Below, one piece after another: positions 7,668 to 14,633 of a DNA stretch of 64,000 bases (within the stretch, counting starts at the first letter, position 1; each line of letters begins with the position of its first letter). The stretch comes from Methanobrevibacter sp. (GTDB lineage: Archaea; Methanobacteriota; Methanobacteria; Methanobacteriales; Methanobacteriaceae). The notes under the pieces are model-generated. The model worked only from the letters and a program-made list of their open reading frames with translations, made no database searches and was not told where the DNA came from. Both the position numbers and the translations under genes were made by a program. The DNA is taken from NCBI GenBank assembly GCA_017652345.1, contig JAGCBE010000103.1, forward strand, positions 70,126 to 134,125. The letters run 5' to 3'.

Positions 7668-7912
7668 TAACAACACCAATAGAAGACATCATGTCTAAAA
7701 TCGAAGACACACACCAATTCCTTCTTGAAAGTTACAAATCCGCCTGGGAGCATCTTGTTTCTATAAAAGAAGAACACTTCTCACCCGTAGACATCCACGA
7801 TCACCTTTGCCGTTTTGAGTCCGCTCAGGCAACGGTTGTCGCATATTTCAAAGCTCTTACATACTTTGAAGAAACTTTCAACCTAACACCAAAAGGAGGT
7901 ACCAAGAAATGA
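7664..7912 (+). CDS. Hypothetical helical protein, 82 aa
   Basis: Coupled to the HTH gene by a 4-base overlap and preceded by AAAGGAGG. All-helical, acidic/aromatic, possibly a small bundle. Codons less AT-biased than the genes to the left. Function unknown. Confidence 0.65.
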   Translation: MITTPIEDIMSKIEDTHQFLLESYKSAWEHLVSIKEEHFSPVDIHDHLCRFESAQATVVAYFKALTYFEETFNLTPKGGTKK

Positions 7913-8496
7913 AAACATTAATAGCAGATAAGGTTAAGGTCGACGAAGCTACCGCTAAAGGAACTTCTCGTACAATCCCACTATCTTCTCGTTCTGGATC
8001 AATTACAGCATCTGATACAATTAGAGGTCTTTCTATTTCAGGTGTTTCTCTTGGAGATGTTAGAACTGTTTCTTCCAGCCTCGCAGATACCGCCGCCCAT
8101 CTTTCTGAAGATATACATATACTATTAGACGATGAGTTTGAAACCTATAAAAAGGATAAGGAAGACAAGAAGATCTACCAAGAGACATATTCTAAGTGGT
8201 TTCCTTACGAAACCCTTTCCCCTGAGAATTTCAAGAAGATTCCAAAGAGAATTATCCGCGAATACATCATCGCGTCCTTCTCAACCTATCTTTCATTCCT
8301 CCATGCTCTTCCAAAAGACTACCGTCAAGTCACAAAGACGTCGGTTAAATTTTTCAAATCACAGTTTTCCCAATTCGGCATTTCAATTTCCGAGATAGAT
8401 TCCCGCATCTCCGACGACTTCTCTGATGATCTAGCATTCGTAGAAGCCATCATAAATATGCTTACATCTGGAATAGAAGAAGAGCCTGAGGAGTAA
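7909..8496 (+). CDS. Hypothetical protein, 195 aa
   Basis: Coupled to the preceding gene by ATGA overlap, with AAAGGAGG upstream. A low-complexity Ser/Thr-rich N-terminal part (about 20-65) precedes a helical domain (about 70-185) and an acidic tail EEEPEE. No motif recognised. The middle is C-rich, like its neighbours. Confidence 0.65.
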   Translation: MKTLIADKVKVDEATAKGTSRTIPLSSRSGSITASDTIRGLSISGVSLGDVRTVSSSLADTAAHLSEDIHILLDDEFETYKKDKEDKKIYQETYSKWFPYETLSPENFKKIPKRIIREYIIASFSTYLSFLHALPKDYRQVTKTSVKFFKSQFSQFGISISEIDSRISDDFSDDLAFVEAIINMLTSGIEEEPEE

Positions 8497-8500
8497 ACAC

Positions 8501-8704
8501 ATGATATATACGTTTAAGGAATATACACTCAAATACACCCGTGGACCCCTATACAGGTTCATCAAGACCTATGAATCCGATGGCTCCACACTAACCCTCC
8601 CCTCATCCAAGAAAGCCATTAAAGACTTTCTTACCCGCAATTTCGCATCCCCAGAAGTCCTCAAAGATTTCGACATAATTTGGCAAGAATATAAACGCCT
8701 CTAA
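8501..8704 (+). CDS. Hypothetical protein, 67 aa
   Basis: Small basic protein, beta N-terminus and helical C-terminus, behind GAGGAG. Notably C-rich codons (ACC, CTC, CCC, TCC). Function unknown. Confidence 0.6.
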   Translation: MIYTFKEYTLKYTRGPLYRFIKTYESDGSTLTLPSSKKAIKDFLTRNFASPEVLKDFDIIWQEYKRL

Positions 8705-8726
8705 ATAAAAGGAGAATAACACACAC

Positions 8727-9041
8727 ATGACCACAAACGAATATGAAGAATCCCTTAAAAAATCTCGCGAAATAATTCGCCATCTCGAAACCGAAAACAA
8801 CCAACTCAAAGCCCTTGTAGAGCTCCTCTCTTTTTTAGGAGAGATTACTTTAGAAGAGGACACAGATAAGGATGGATTCGTATCTAATAATTACCATTTA
8901 AAATCTAGACCCGTCAATGAGATTCTAGATCCAAAAAATGAGATCGACTATTTCGCCCTTCGCCTTTTAGCTCCTGTCCTAGCAGAGGAAGATGTTTTCG
9001 AATCTATCTATGAAGAGAAAAATCCAAAGACAGTCAGCTAA
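8727..9041 (+). CDS. Hypothetical coiled-coil protein, 104 aa
   Basis: Residues 5-37 form a coiled coil (ESLKKSREIIRHLETENNQL); the rest is acidic. AAAGGAG lies upstream. Last gene of the rightward arm; a weak terminator and a long non-coding stretch follow. Confidence 0.65.
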   Translation: MTTNEYEESLKKSREIIRHLETENNQLKALVELLSFLGEITLEEDTDKDGFVSNNYHLKSRPVNEILDPKNEIDYFALRLLAPVLAEEDVFESIYEEKNPKTVS

Positions 9042-9055
9042 AGACAACTAGCTAA

Positions 9056-9084
9056 TCCCAGGAATACATCTTGGGACTTTTTTA
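9056..9084 (+). terminator. Probable terminator ending the rightward arm
   Basis: TCCCA/TGGGA stem (9056-9060 with 9072-9076) followed by CTTTTTTA. Short stem, but placed directly after the last gene. Confidence 0.5.
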
Positions 9085-9536
9085 TACCTATATATTCCCA
9101 TACCTATACCCATACCTAGTTCTACCTATGGACATATCTGGGTACTTATATAGGTATATCTCTACACGTGCATGTATGTGCGTGCGTATTATAGAGAGTT
9201 CTCTTCGGAGAGTTCTAAAAAATAATAAAAAATTCCAAAAAATTCCAGAAAATAATAAATAATTCTTTTTTTTAGATTTATCGATTTTTATCGAGATTTA
9301 TTTAAAGATAGCGAAATTTAGCTAGAGAGCTAGCTTTTTGTAGGTACCTAACTTGGCCATAATAGGTACCTCTATATACCTACCTATATCCCTGTATTTC
9401 CATATACATTTCTATGTATGTTCCCAGGAAAAAAATATCCATCTTTTTGTAAAAAAATTCATGTGTAAAAACATGGGTTTTTATGGAAAAAAGTGGCACT
9501 AAATAGCTTTAGCTAGTTAGGGAATTTTTCCGTAAC
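9085..9536. other. Non-coding region with TATACC-type repeats and AGGTACCT palindromes
   Basis: No frame here looks like a gene. The first part repeats variants of CCTATAC/CCTATAT. A hairpin AGAGAGTTCTCTTCGGAGAGTTCT lies near 9190-9215. AGGTACCT palindromes occur near 9342 and 9364, and an AGCTAG-rich segment near 9320 and 9510. It separates the converging rightward and leftward gene blocks. Confidence 0.55.
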
Positions 9537-9744
9537 ACTATACGCGTCGCTTCCGCTCCGCTAAGTCGTAGCTCATCTACGATTCGCCATAAACTCTGGC
9601 TGCTTCGCGCCACTGAGTTACATATCAAACGAGAGTGTTTAATCACTGAGTTTGCATGGCGAAGGCGGTAGCGATAGCAAGGTATGAGCATGGATTGTTA
9701 GGACGCTACCGATCCATGCGAGTACCGAGCGTAGCGCGTATAGT
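9537..9744. ncRNA. Candidate structured RNA (~208 nt) with pseudoknot
   Basis: An island of higher GC closed by ACTATACGCG (9537-9546) and its exact complement CGCGTATAGT (9735-9744). Inside, TTCGCCAT (9583-9590) pairs with ATGGCGAA (9656-9663) and AAACTC with GAGTTT (9648-9653). CGTAG/CTACG forms a local hairpin near 9567-9580. GGTAGCG (9667-9673) pairs with CGCTACC (9704-9710), interleaved with GCATGGAT (9688-9695) pairing with ATCCATGC (9712-9719), an H-type pseudoknot order. No gene fits it. Strand unresolved; no promoter found. Confidence 0.5.
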
Positions 9745-10122
9745 CGAGGGGACCCAACAACATGAATTTATGAATGTTGGAAGGGGGCGTAGGGGGGGAA
9801 CAAGTATATATTTATATATACTAAAGGGGGGGTACGGGAGAAGGCAAACCCCCTAAACACGTACATGCACGCGAGGGAAGGGGTATAAATCTGGGTAAAA
9901 ATAGGGGTGTATTTACACGTGTGTATAGACAGCAGAAAAAACCTGTATATAAACACAGGTTGGTGTATGTATTCAAATGTATGTTTACAAACAGCTATGT
10001 GTATGTCTTTGTGTATGTGTCCCTATAGACCTCTTGGTGTACATGTGTCTAGCTGTAGCTGTAGCTGTAGCTGTATAGAGCTGTGTGTCTATATAACGGT
10101 ACACCGATATAACCATGTAGCC
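9745..10122. other. Non-coding region with G-runs and tandem repeats
   Basis: Contains several runs of G (GGGGGG near 9784, 9796 and 9830), alternating GT/TGTG stretches and a 6-bp tandem repeat. Open frames here are low-complexity and lack ribosome sites. It lies downstream of the small leftward gene at 10123. Confidence 0.5.
10051..10074. repeat. AGCTGT tandem repeat, 4 copies
   Basis: Four perfect head-to-tail copies of AGCTGT, followed by a degenerate copy near 10077. Simple sequence repeat in non-coding DNA. Confidence 0.9.
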
Positions 10123-10332
10123 CTAATAGAGCATCTTCATAGTCACAACACTGTTTACGGTGAAACAGATACAGTTGCCTATAAAGACAAGTATGCATGT
10201 AGTCACATATCCCCATGAAGGATTAGGCATGAAAAAGTAAGCAACAAGCAATACTATGCCCAATAAGTTCAAAAACAAATGTACAAAGAATGTTTTAAAG
10301 AAAACAGTCTCTAGAAGTTCTTGTCTATTCAT
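10123..10332 (-). CDS. Small two-pass membrane protein, 69 aa
   Basis: Start at ATG 10332, directly behind AAAGGAGA; an upstream in-frame start would overlap the promoter. Two hydrophobic helices at about residues 10-35 and 40-62. It stands alone in the non-coding region with its own consensus promoter, so it is a separately controlled single gene. Function unknown. Confidence 0.75.
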   Translation of the reverse strand: MNRQELLETVFFKTFFVHLFLNLLGIVLLVAYFFMPNPSWGYVTTCILVFIGNCICFTVNSVVTMKMLY

Positions 10333-10360
10333 AGTGAGTCTCCTTTCTATCTTCGAGACT

Positions 10361-10389
10361 ATTATAGCATGAACAGGTGGACATGTCAA
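10361..10389 (-). promoter_or_regulatory. Sigma-A type promoter for the gene at 10123-10332
   Basis: On the minus strand TTGACA (10389-10384), 17-bp spacer, TATAAT (10366-10361); perfect consensus, giving a leader of roughly 20 nt. Confidence 0.9.
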
Positions 10390-10708
10390 TAGGTGGAGAT
10401 AAAAATTTAGAAAGAGCTGGATCTGGATGAAAATAAAAATATGCCCTAGAATCGATTTTTATAGGTGGGGAGGTATAAGATGTTGTCAGAAAGCTAAAAA
10501 TGGAAATTTAGAGGTGTTTTGAGGCGTATGGAGGCATATCTGAGCACATGTGGAGGTGTGTATGAAGTGAAAAATCGAAAATTTGGTAAAAAATCATTGT
10601 AAATTACAAGGAAAAAATAATTTGATTTATTTTCAGGGATAATTTATCCTTGAAAGAATTTGATGTAAAAAAATGCTTATAATTTACAAGGAATTTTTAA
10701 AAAGGGTA
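10390..10708. other. Non-coding region with palindromes and ACAAGGAA repeats
   Basis: No gene-like frame. AGGTGG/AGGTGT repeats occur at 10390-10560, a palindrome GGATAATTTATCC near 10637-10649, and the sequence TTACAAGGAA twice (near 10603 and 10683). These lie upstream of the promoter at 10709 and could be operator or binding sites. Confidence 0.5.
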
Positions 10709-10737
10709 TTGACATGGGGTAAAAAGTGTGATAAAAT
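10709..10737 (+). promoter_or_regulatory. Sigma-A type promoter for the gene at 10762
   Basis: TTGACA 10709-10714, 17-bp spacer, TAAAAT 10732-10737. Located 25 bp before the start codon. Confidence 0.8.
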
Positions 10738-10761
10738 GTGTATAGAAGGAGGTAGAGAGGC

Positions 10762-11037
10762 ATGGAAACAGATCTTGATATCGAAGAAGATGTAGAAGAA
10801 ATGGGCGATGCTGAGACAGAGGGAAAGATCACGAGCATCACAAAAGCTGTTAAAGCTAAATGTTTAGACTGTTGTGCTGGTGACAGAACAGAGGTAAAGC
10901 TATGTCCAGCTGTGAATTGTCCACTGCATGACTTTAGATTCGGTAAAAATCCTTTCAGAAAAAAGAGAGAGTATACTGAGGAACAAAGAAAAGCTATGGG
11001 CGAGAGACTCAGAGCCATAAGAAGAGAAGGTGAATAA
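10762..11037 (+). CDS. Small cysteine-rich phage protein (putative zinc-binding), 91 aa
   Basis: Acidic N-terminus, then KCLDCCAG...VKLCPAVNCPLHDFRFGKNP (about residues 33-63), a CxxC...CxxxxCPL pattern followed by a basic helical tail. This C4 arrangement recurs in uncharacterised phage proteins and probably binds zinc; DNA or RNA binding is a reasonable guess. An isolated rightward gene with its own promoter and terminator, inside a leftward region. Ribosome site AGGAGG. Confidence 0.8.
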   Translation: METDLDIEEDVEEMGDAETEGKITSITKAVKAKCLDCCAGDRTEVKLCPAVNCPLHDFRFGKNPFRKKREYTEEQRKAMGERLRAIRREGE

Positions 11038-11052
11038 CCTTCTTTTTTTTTA
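11026..11052 (+). terminator. Intrinsic terminator overlapping the stop codon
   Basis: GAAGGT/ACCTTC stem with the TGAATA loop containing the gene's stop, then ten T. Compact single-gene unit. Confidence 0.85.
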
Positions 11053-11605
11053 CGCTTTTATGGGTGAGTGTTTTTTAGGAAAAATTCACTCTGTAGATGG
11101 AGAGATAGGGAGGTACCTAAATGGGCCTAAAACTAGGACCAAACTAGGCCCTTGTAAAAACACAGAAAGTTGACCCCGTTTTTTGAAAAAACTTTCGCCC
11201 CATTTTTAGAAAAATTCAAAAAAATTGGGGGGTCGAATTCGAAAAACGCGCGCCCTGGTTTTTTAAAAAACCGCCCCCGTGGTAAAAAAATAAACCCCCG
11301 CCCCAAAGAAAAAAATCCCCCCAGAAAATAAAAGCCCTCCCCAGATATAAAAGGTACCTGTTATGGCCATAACTGGGCCCAGTTGTGTACCCCAACATAT
11401 ATTGTAAGATAAATGTGGGGTTAAGGGGCATAAGTTGTAAATTTTTACATGTGTTGCCCCGTAAGGATACTGCTATTGACTAGTCTGATCCTGTTTTCTG
11501 ACTACTAGCTTTCGTTAATAATCAGAAATCAAGACCAGAAACACAGTCTTGATATACACTAAAAATTTTATGGCATGTTTAGATCGCGTGTGATGTTTGT
11601 TTAAG
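11053..11605. other. Non-coding region: palindromes and alternating C-tract/A-tract DNA
   Basis: GGGCCTA/TAGGCCC inverted repeat near 11122-11152; AGGTACCT near 11110 and GGTACC near 11354; perfect palindromes GTTATGGCCATAAC and ACTGGGCCCAGT side by side near 11360-11388. At 11150-11350 C-runs alternate with A- or T-runs. A stem ATCAAGAC/GTCTTGAT lies near 11525-11555. No convincing gene on either strand. Confidence 0.55.
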
Positions 11606-11641
11606 GCAAAATAAAGAGGGCTTAGCATCGCTGCCAAACCC
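11606..11641 (-). terminator. Intrinsic terminator after the small membrane-peptide operon
   Basis: On the minus strand a 10-bp stem (11632-11641 with 11618-11627) has a GCGA GNRA loop and G-U pairs that form only in minus-strand RNA, followed by a U-rich CUCUUUAUUUU tail. Confidence 0.8.
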
Positions 11642-11659
11642 CCTTCGGATCTCTTTGTT

Positions 11660-11821
11660 TTAATGCGTACAAATCCATATGACCATCATCACGATTGCGA
11701 ACACTATAAGCAAAAGACTTGCAATCTTTCCCGCTAACGGCATATCGCATGTGAAGACGCCAACGAATGTTGAACCAACAATAAATATAAGGATAATCCA
11801 TATGCCTATTATAACCCCCAT
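11660..11821 (-). CDS. Two-pass membrane protein, 53 aa
   Basis: ATG 11821 lies eight bases after GGGAGGAA. The product is almost wholly hydrophobic: helix at about residues 2-24, a polar turn with CDMPLAGK, then a second helix at about 28-50. A longer overlapping frame exists but has unlikely composition and no ribosome site. Terminator follows directly. It might be a holin-like or toxin-like membrane peptide by size only. Confidence 0.65.
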   Translation of the reverse strand: MGVIIGIWIILIFIVGSTFVGVFTCDMPLAGKIASLLLIVFAIVMMVIWICTH

Positions 11822-11860
11822 ACACTTTTTCCTCCCTTCTGTGTGAAAGGTAGTTACTAG

Positions 11861-11947
11861 CTATCGTTTGTTTACAAACCAGCTTAACACGCATGAGGCT
11901 GCGCAAGCTGCTCCAGCCGCAAACACTAGTATTATTGCGACCAACAT
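11861..11947 (-). CDS. Very small membrane peptide, 28 aa
   Basis: A near-perfect AAAGGAGGTGAT ribosome site precedes ATG 11947. The peptide is one hydrophobic helix rich in Ala, Val and Ile with two Cys, ending FVNKR. It lies 39 bases upstream of the 53-aa membrane protein, forming a two-gene unit. The strong ribosome site is the main evidence. Confidence 0.5.
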   Translation of the reverse strand: MLVAIILVFAAGAACAASCVLSWFVNKR

Positions 11948-11995
11948 TGATTCATCACCTCCTTTAATAATTATACCATAAATTTCACATTTTTT

Positions 11996-12856
11996 CTAGT
12001 GTGCGTATACAAACCTGTGTATCCCAGTCTTTGTGTAACAACCCTGACATTCTGTGCAGTGCCATGTTTTTCCTGTTTTAGGATTGATAGGATGTTTATT
12101 ATCCTTTGTCGCGCCCACGGCAGGGCATCTTATGCATGCAGCTCTAGCTTTTTTCTCTTCGTCTGACATTTTTGATGTCTTAAGATTTGAACTATCAAAC
12201 TCAAATACGTTGAATACAGCATTCATCTTTCTGAGTTCTGCTATTGTATCCTTCATGCAGCCATTCCATTCAGATATATTGATGCATAAATTTGGAGCTG
12301 ATTGTTTATGCTTTCTAAAGAATGCCAATAAAACTGGTGAATTCTTAGAATATATACCGAACCTCATCTCTGGATGAGATAGCGCTAGCTGATTCCAGTG
12401 CTCTAGCTCTTCTAGTGACTGCAGTTCTCCACTGGTGTCGATTCTGAAGAACTTGTAGCTTAGATCTGCAGGATTCTTAGTTTGATAGAATCTCTTATTG
12501 ATATTTCTGATCTGCATATCAATCTGTTTGAAACACTCTTCAAGCTTGAAGCGAATCATCAATGTATTTTCTGCCCATGATTGTGTGATGGAATTATGAT
12601 GCTGCACGATTGAGCGGCGAGCATAGCAGCTTTTGAAGCAACCTGTACAGTTGTGTGAACATGTACCTTCGACATCTGTGATTCTACGTCCCTTTGCCTC
12701 TAGCGGCGTAGAGCTGTTACCAGGCAGCGTACTCCAGTTAATCATCTTTCCAATTTTTTCATTTCCTAAGCTTAGGTGGATTCTAGCAGATTCTGCTGAG
12801 AATGTGTAGATCGGGTTTTGATCTACTTTTAGTGTTGTTTTTTCGAATTCTTTCAT
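11996..12856 (-). CDS. GP88-like cysteine-rich phage protein, 286 aa
   Basis: Resembles the phage GP88 family: KIGKMINWSTLPG (about 35-46), then CSHNCTGCFKSCYAR with four Cys (C66, C70, C73, C77), a core with RIDTSGELQS and MRFGIYSKNS, and a C-terminal cysteine cluster CIRC...CTECQGCY. The Cys sets suggest a metal or Fe-S cluster, recalling radical-SAM-like folds; the activity is unknown. A divergent relative lies at 23836-24585. It has its own consensus promoter. Confidence 0.75.
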   Translation of the reverse strand: MKEFEKTTLKVDQNPIYTFSAESARIHLSLGNEKIGKMINWSTLPGNSSTPLEAKGRRITDVEGTCSHNCTGCFKSCYARRSIVQHHNSITQSWAENTLMIRFKLEECFKQIDMQIRNINKRFYQTKNPADLSYKFFRIDTSGELQSLEELEHWNQLALSHPEMRFGIYSKNSPVLLAFFRKHKQSAPNLCINISEWNGCMKDTIAELRKMNAVFNVFEFDSSNLKTSKMSDEEKKARAACIRCPAVGATKDNKHPINPKTGKTWHCTECQGCYTKTGIHRFVYAH

Positions 12857-12906
12857 ATTTTATCCTCTTTTCTAAATGTTTTTTTTGCTATTATTCTAGC
12901 TTTTTG

Positions 12907-12949
12907 TTCACTTTAATTGTAACCGTTTTTCTCAGTTTTGTCAAGTGAA
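12907..12949 (-). promoter_or_regulatory. Sigma-A promoter flanked by inverted repeats
   Basis: Minus strand TTGACA (12944-12939), 17-bp spacer, TACAAT (12921-12916). AAGTGAA at 12943-12949 and TTCACTT at 12907-12913 are inverted repeats bracketing the promoter, positioned like paired operator half-sites. Drives the GP88-like gene. Confidence 0.8.
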
Positions 12950-12963
12950 TTCCTGAAAAAAGA

Positions 12964-13028
12964 ATAAAAAGTTTTTTAACTTATCTGGTGTTGTTTCAGG
13001 GACCTTCACGGGCCCCGATTGTAACACC
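12964..13028 (-). terminator. Structured terminator of the long leftward operon
   Basis: On the minus strand GGUGUU/AACACC (13028-13023 with 12992-12987) encloses a second stem GGGGCC/GGUCCC (13016-13011 with 13004-12999). One pair is G-U only in minus-strand RNA. An AAGTT/AACTT hairpin with a T-run follows. It closes the operon whose last gene is at 13056. Confidence 0.65.
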
Positions 13029-13055
13029 ATTTTTTATAAAATGCATGCTATCACC

Positions 13056-13262
13056 TCAGTCTTCGAGATATTCTCTTAGCTTTATATAGTTTTCTTTTAG
13101 ATCTGATTCTGTTACAGATCTATCATGTCTGCCCAAAGGATCGTCATGACAATAAAGTTCTACTTTACTGTTTGGTTGATGCTTGTCTGCATCGAACTGT
13201 AAATACAGAAGACCGTCTAGCTTAGATCGATATTCTATTGTTAATGTGAATTCAGGTTTCAT
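13056..13262 (-). CDS. Hypothetical protein, 68 aa
   Basis: Last gene of the leftward operon, starting 3 bases after its neighbour's stop. Beta-rich N-terminus with histidines (ELYCHDDPLGRHDR) and a helical end. No domain recognised. Confidence 0.6.
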   Translation of the reverse strand: MKPEFTLTIEYRSKLDGLLYLQFDADKHQPNSKVELYCHDDPLGRHDRSVTESDLKENYIKLREYLED

Positions 13263-13265
13263 TTT

Positions 13266-13511
13266 TTATCTCCCCGAACGTATAACTTTTACACATCCGA
13301 TGTCTTCATATTGCCAGTAGCCTGTTTCATCTTCTTCGCCTTCTGCCGACATAAGCATTACCCTGTATCCTTTCGCAAGGTAATCTATCTGCTTTGCCCA
13401 TGTAAGTGCCTCGGCTTTTGTATCGAACCATGAAGACTGTAAAACGTATGGTGGGTCCATGTCCACTTCTAGATCTTTGATTTCAATATAATATCTTGTG
13501 ACTTTTTTCAT
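13266..13511 (-). CDS. Hypothetical protein, 81 aa
   Basis: Alpha/beta protein: beta strands, then a helix DTKAEALTWAKQIDYLAKG (about 30-48), then GYRVMLM. Ribosome site AGGAGGAAAAT. No assigned function. Confidence 0.6.
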   Translation of the reverse strand: MKKVTRYYIEIKDLEVDMDPPYVLQSSWFDTKAEALTWAKQIDYLAKGYRVMLMSAEGEEDETGYWQYEDIGCVKVIRSGR

Positions 13512-13523
13512 ATTATTTTCCTC

Positions 13524-13748
13524 CTACCATTCTAAACTGAAATCAGGGCAGATACGCTCTGCCCCGTGTTCTTCAATGCATTCCATCATTGCGTCCCAGA
13601 CATTTTCATAATCTTCTTGATTAGATAGAATACGTTCTAAATCACTCTTTAGCGACTCATATTCGTCTTCACTTACGGCAACAATAAATGAATTATTGCA
13701 ATCATTCTTTTCATAATATGCAGTATCAATCACTTCAATATATTTCAT
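13524..13748 (-). CDS. Hypothetical acidic protein, 74 aa
   Basis: Strongly acidic and mainly helical, with an N-terminal strand. AGGAGGATAAAT upstream. Part of the run of small coupled genes; no family recognised. Confidence 0.6.
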   Translation of the reverse strand: MKYIEVIDTAYYEKNDCNNSFIVAVSEDEYESLKSDLERILSNQEDYENVWDAMMECIEEHGAERICPDFSLEW

Positions 13749-13761
13749 ATTATTTATCCTC

Positions 13762-14055
13762 CTATTTATTTAAATCTTTAATTTCAATATCACCTAAAGT
13801 GATTTCTAACTCATCTCCACTTTTTGTGGTTACCTTTGCAGACTTGCCCCAAGTTTCTTTGTTTAACTCATACTCTTCTAAAAGTTTCCAACCAAAAACT
13901 CTTTCATCTTTGCTGCAAAGACTTATTGCTTTGTTATAACAAGAAGCGCTTTCTAGAACTGTTAAACTCTTAGTTTTGATCTCAGGAACTTCAATAATCT
14001 CAGTTCTTGTGATTTTTCTTTTGTTTCTAGGAGCAAATTCAACCAATATATACAT
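13762..14055 (-). CDS. Hypothetical protein, 97 aa
   Basis: Start at ATG 14055, which shares a base with the preceding stop (TAATG) and follows AAGGTGAG. A longer reading would overlap the upstream gene. Mixed alpha/beta, with a basic KRKITRTE patch near the N-terminus. Confidence 0.65.
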   Translation of the reverse strand: MYILVEFAPRNKRKITRTEIIEVPEIKTKSLTVLESASCYNKAISLCSKDERVFGWKLLEEYELNKETWGKSAKVTTKSGDELEITLGDIEIKDLNK

Positions 14056-14423
14056 TATCTCACCTTCTTTTTCCATTTGATGTTTTCTGCCCAAAATGTT
14101 GCATTTTTTCCTGAATCACCTGGGTCATTATAACTTAGTTCGAAATCAATAATTTCTTTCCCAGTTATATATTCGATTGCCATCTTCATATCTTTCTTTA
14201 TTGCTTTGTCATCGCCGTAAATAGATGTCAATGTTTCATTTTGATAGAACACACATTGATTACTACTTTCTGTAAAATCATCTAAATCTGTTTCACATTC
14301 GGTTACAGCGTATGTTCCGCCACAATGTTTATTATATACTCTACACAATCTATAAGCTGTATCTTCATCAAAACCTTCATATAGATTGTGTCCTTTAATG
14401 TCGTCTACGTAATATTTAATCAT
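14055..14423 (-). CDS. Hypothetical protein, 122 aa
   Basis: Alpha/beta protein with an N-terminal IKGHNLYEGFDEDTAYRLCRV segment and three Cys. Preceded by AGGAGGAAG. Coupled to the next gene by TAATG. Function unknown. Confidence 0.65.
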   Translation of the reverse strand: MIKYYVDDIKGHNLYEGFDEDTAYRLCRVYNKHCGGTYAVTECETDLDDFTESSNQCVFYQNETLTSIYGDDKAIKKDMKMAIEYITGKEIIDFELSYNDPGDSGKNATFWAENIKWKKKVR

Positions 14424-14424
14424 A

Positions 14425-14619
14425 TTATTCTTCCTCCTCTTCTACCGATGTTATTTCGAATTCACTGTCTCTCTCACTTGTTTCTTCGCTTTCTACATAC
14501 ATGAATTCATCATCGTATTCGCCGTTGTAGAGTTTTACTGCTACTTCTTCACTATTCTCAGCTTCAACAATTATTTCTACTACTTGAGTTATTGTTTTTG
14601 TAATTCTAAATTTTGACAT
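14425..14619 (-). CDS. Hypothetical acidic protein, 64 aa
   Basis: Beta-rich small protein (ITKTITQVVEIIVEAEN at the start) with a very acidic tail EEEEE. Similar N-terminal ITQVV patterns occur in the gene at 15708, perhaps by shared ancestry. Confidence 0.6.
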   Translation of the reverse strand: MSKFRITKTITQVVEIIVEAENSEEVAVKLYNGEYDDEFMYVESEETSERDSEFEITSVEEEEE

Positions 14620-14633
14620 ACTATATTTCCTCC

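Noticed and set aside
9071..10218. Several plus-strand frames of 63-103 aa in the 9-10 kb region
   Set aside because: They follow simple TATACC, GGGGG and TGTG repeats and lack ribosome sites; typical chance frames in repetitive DNA.
11622..11906. 94-aa minus-strand frame
   Set aside because: Unlikely composition and no ribosome site; the 53-aa membrane protein in another frame (11660-11821) has a strong ribosome site and fits better.
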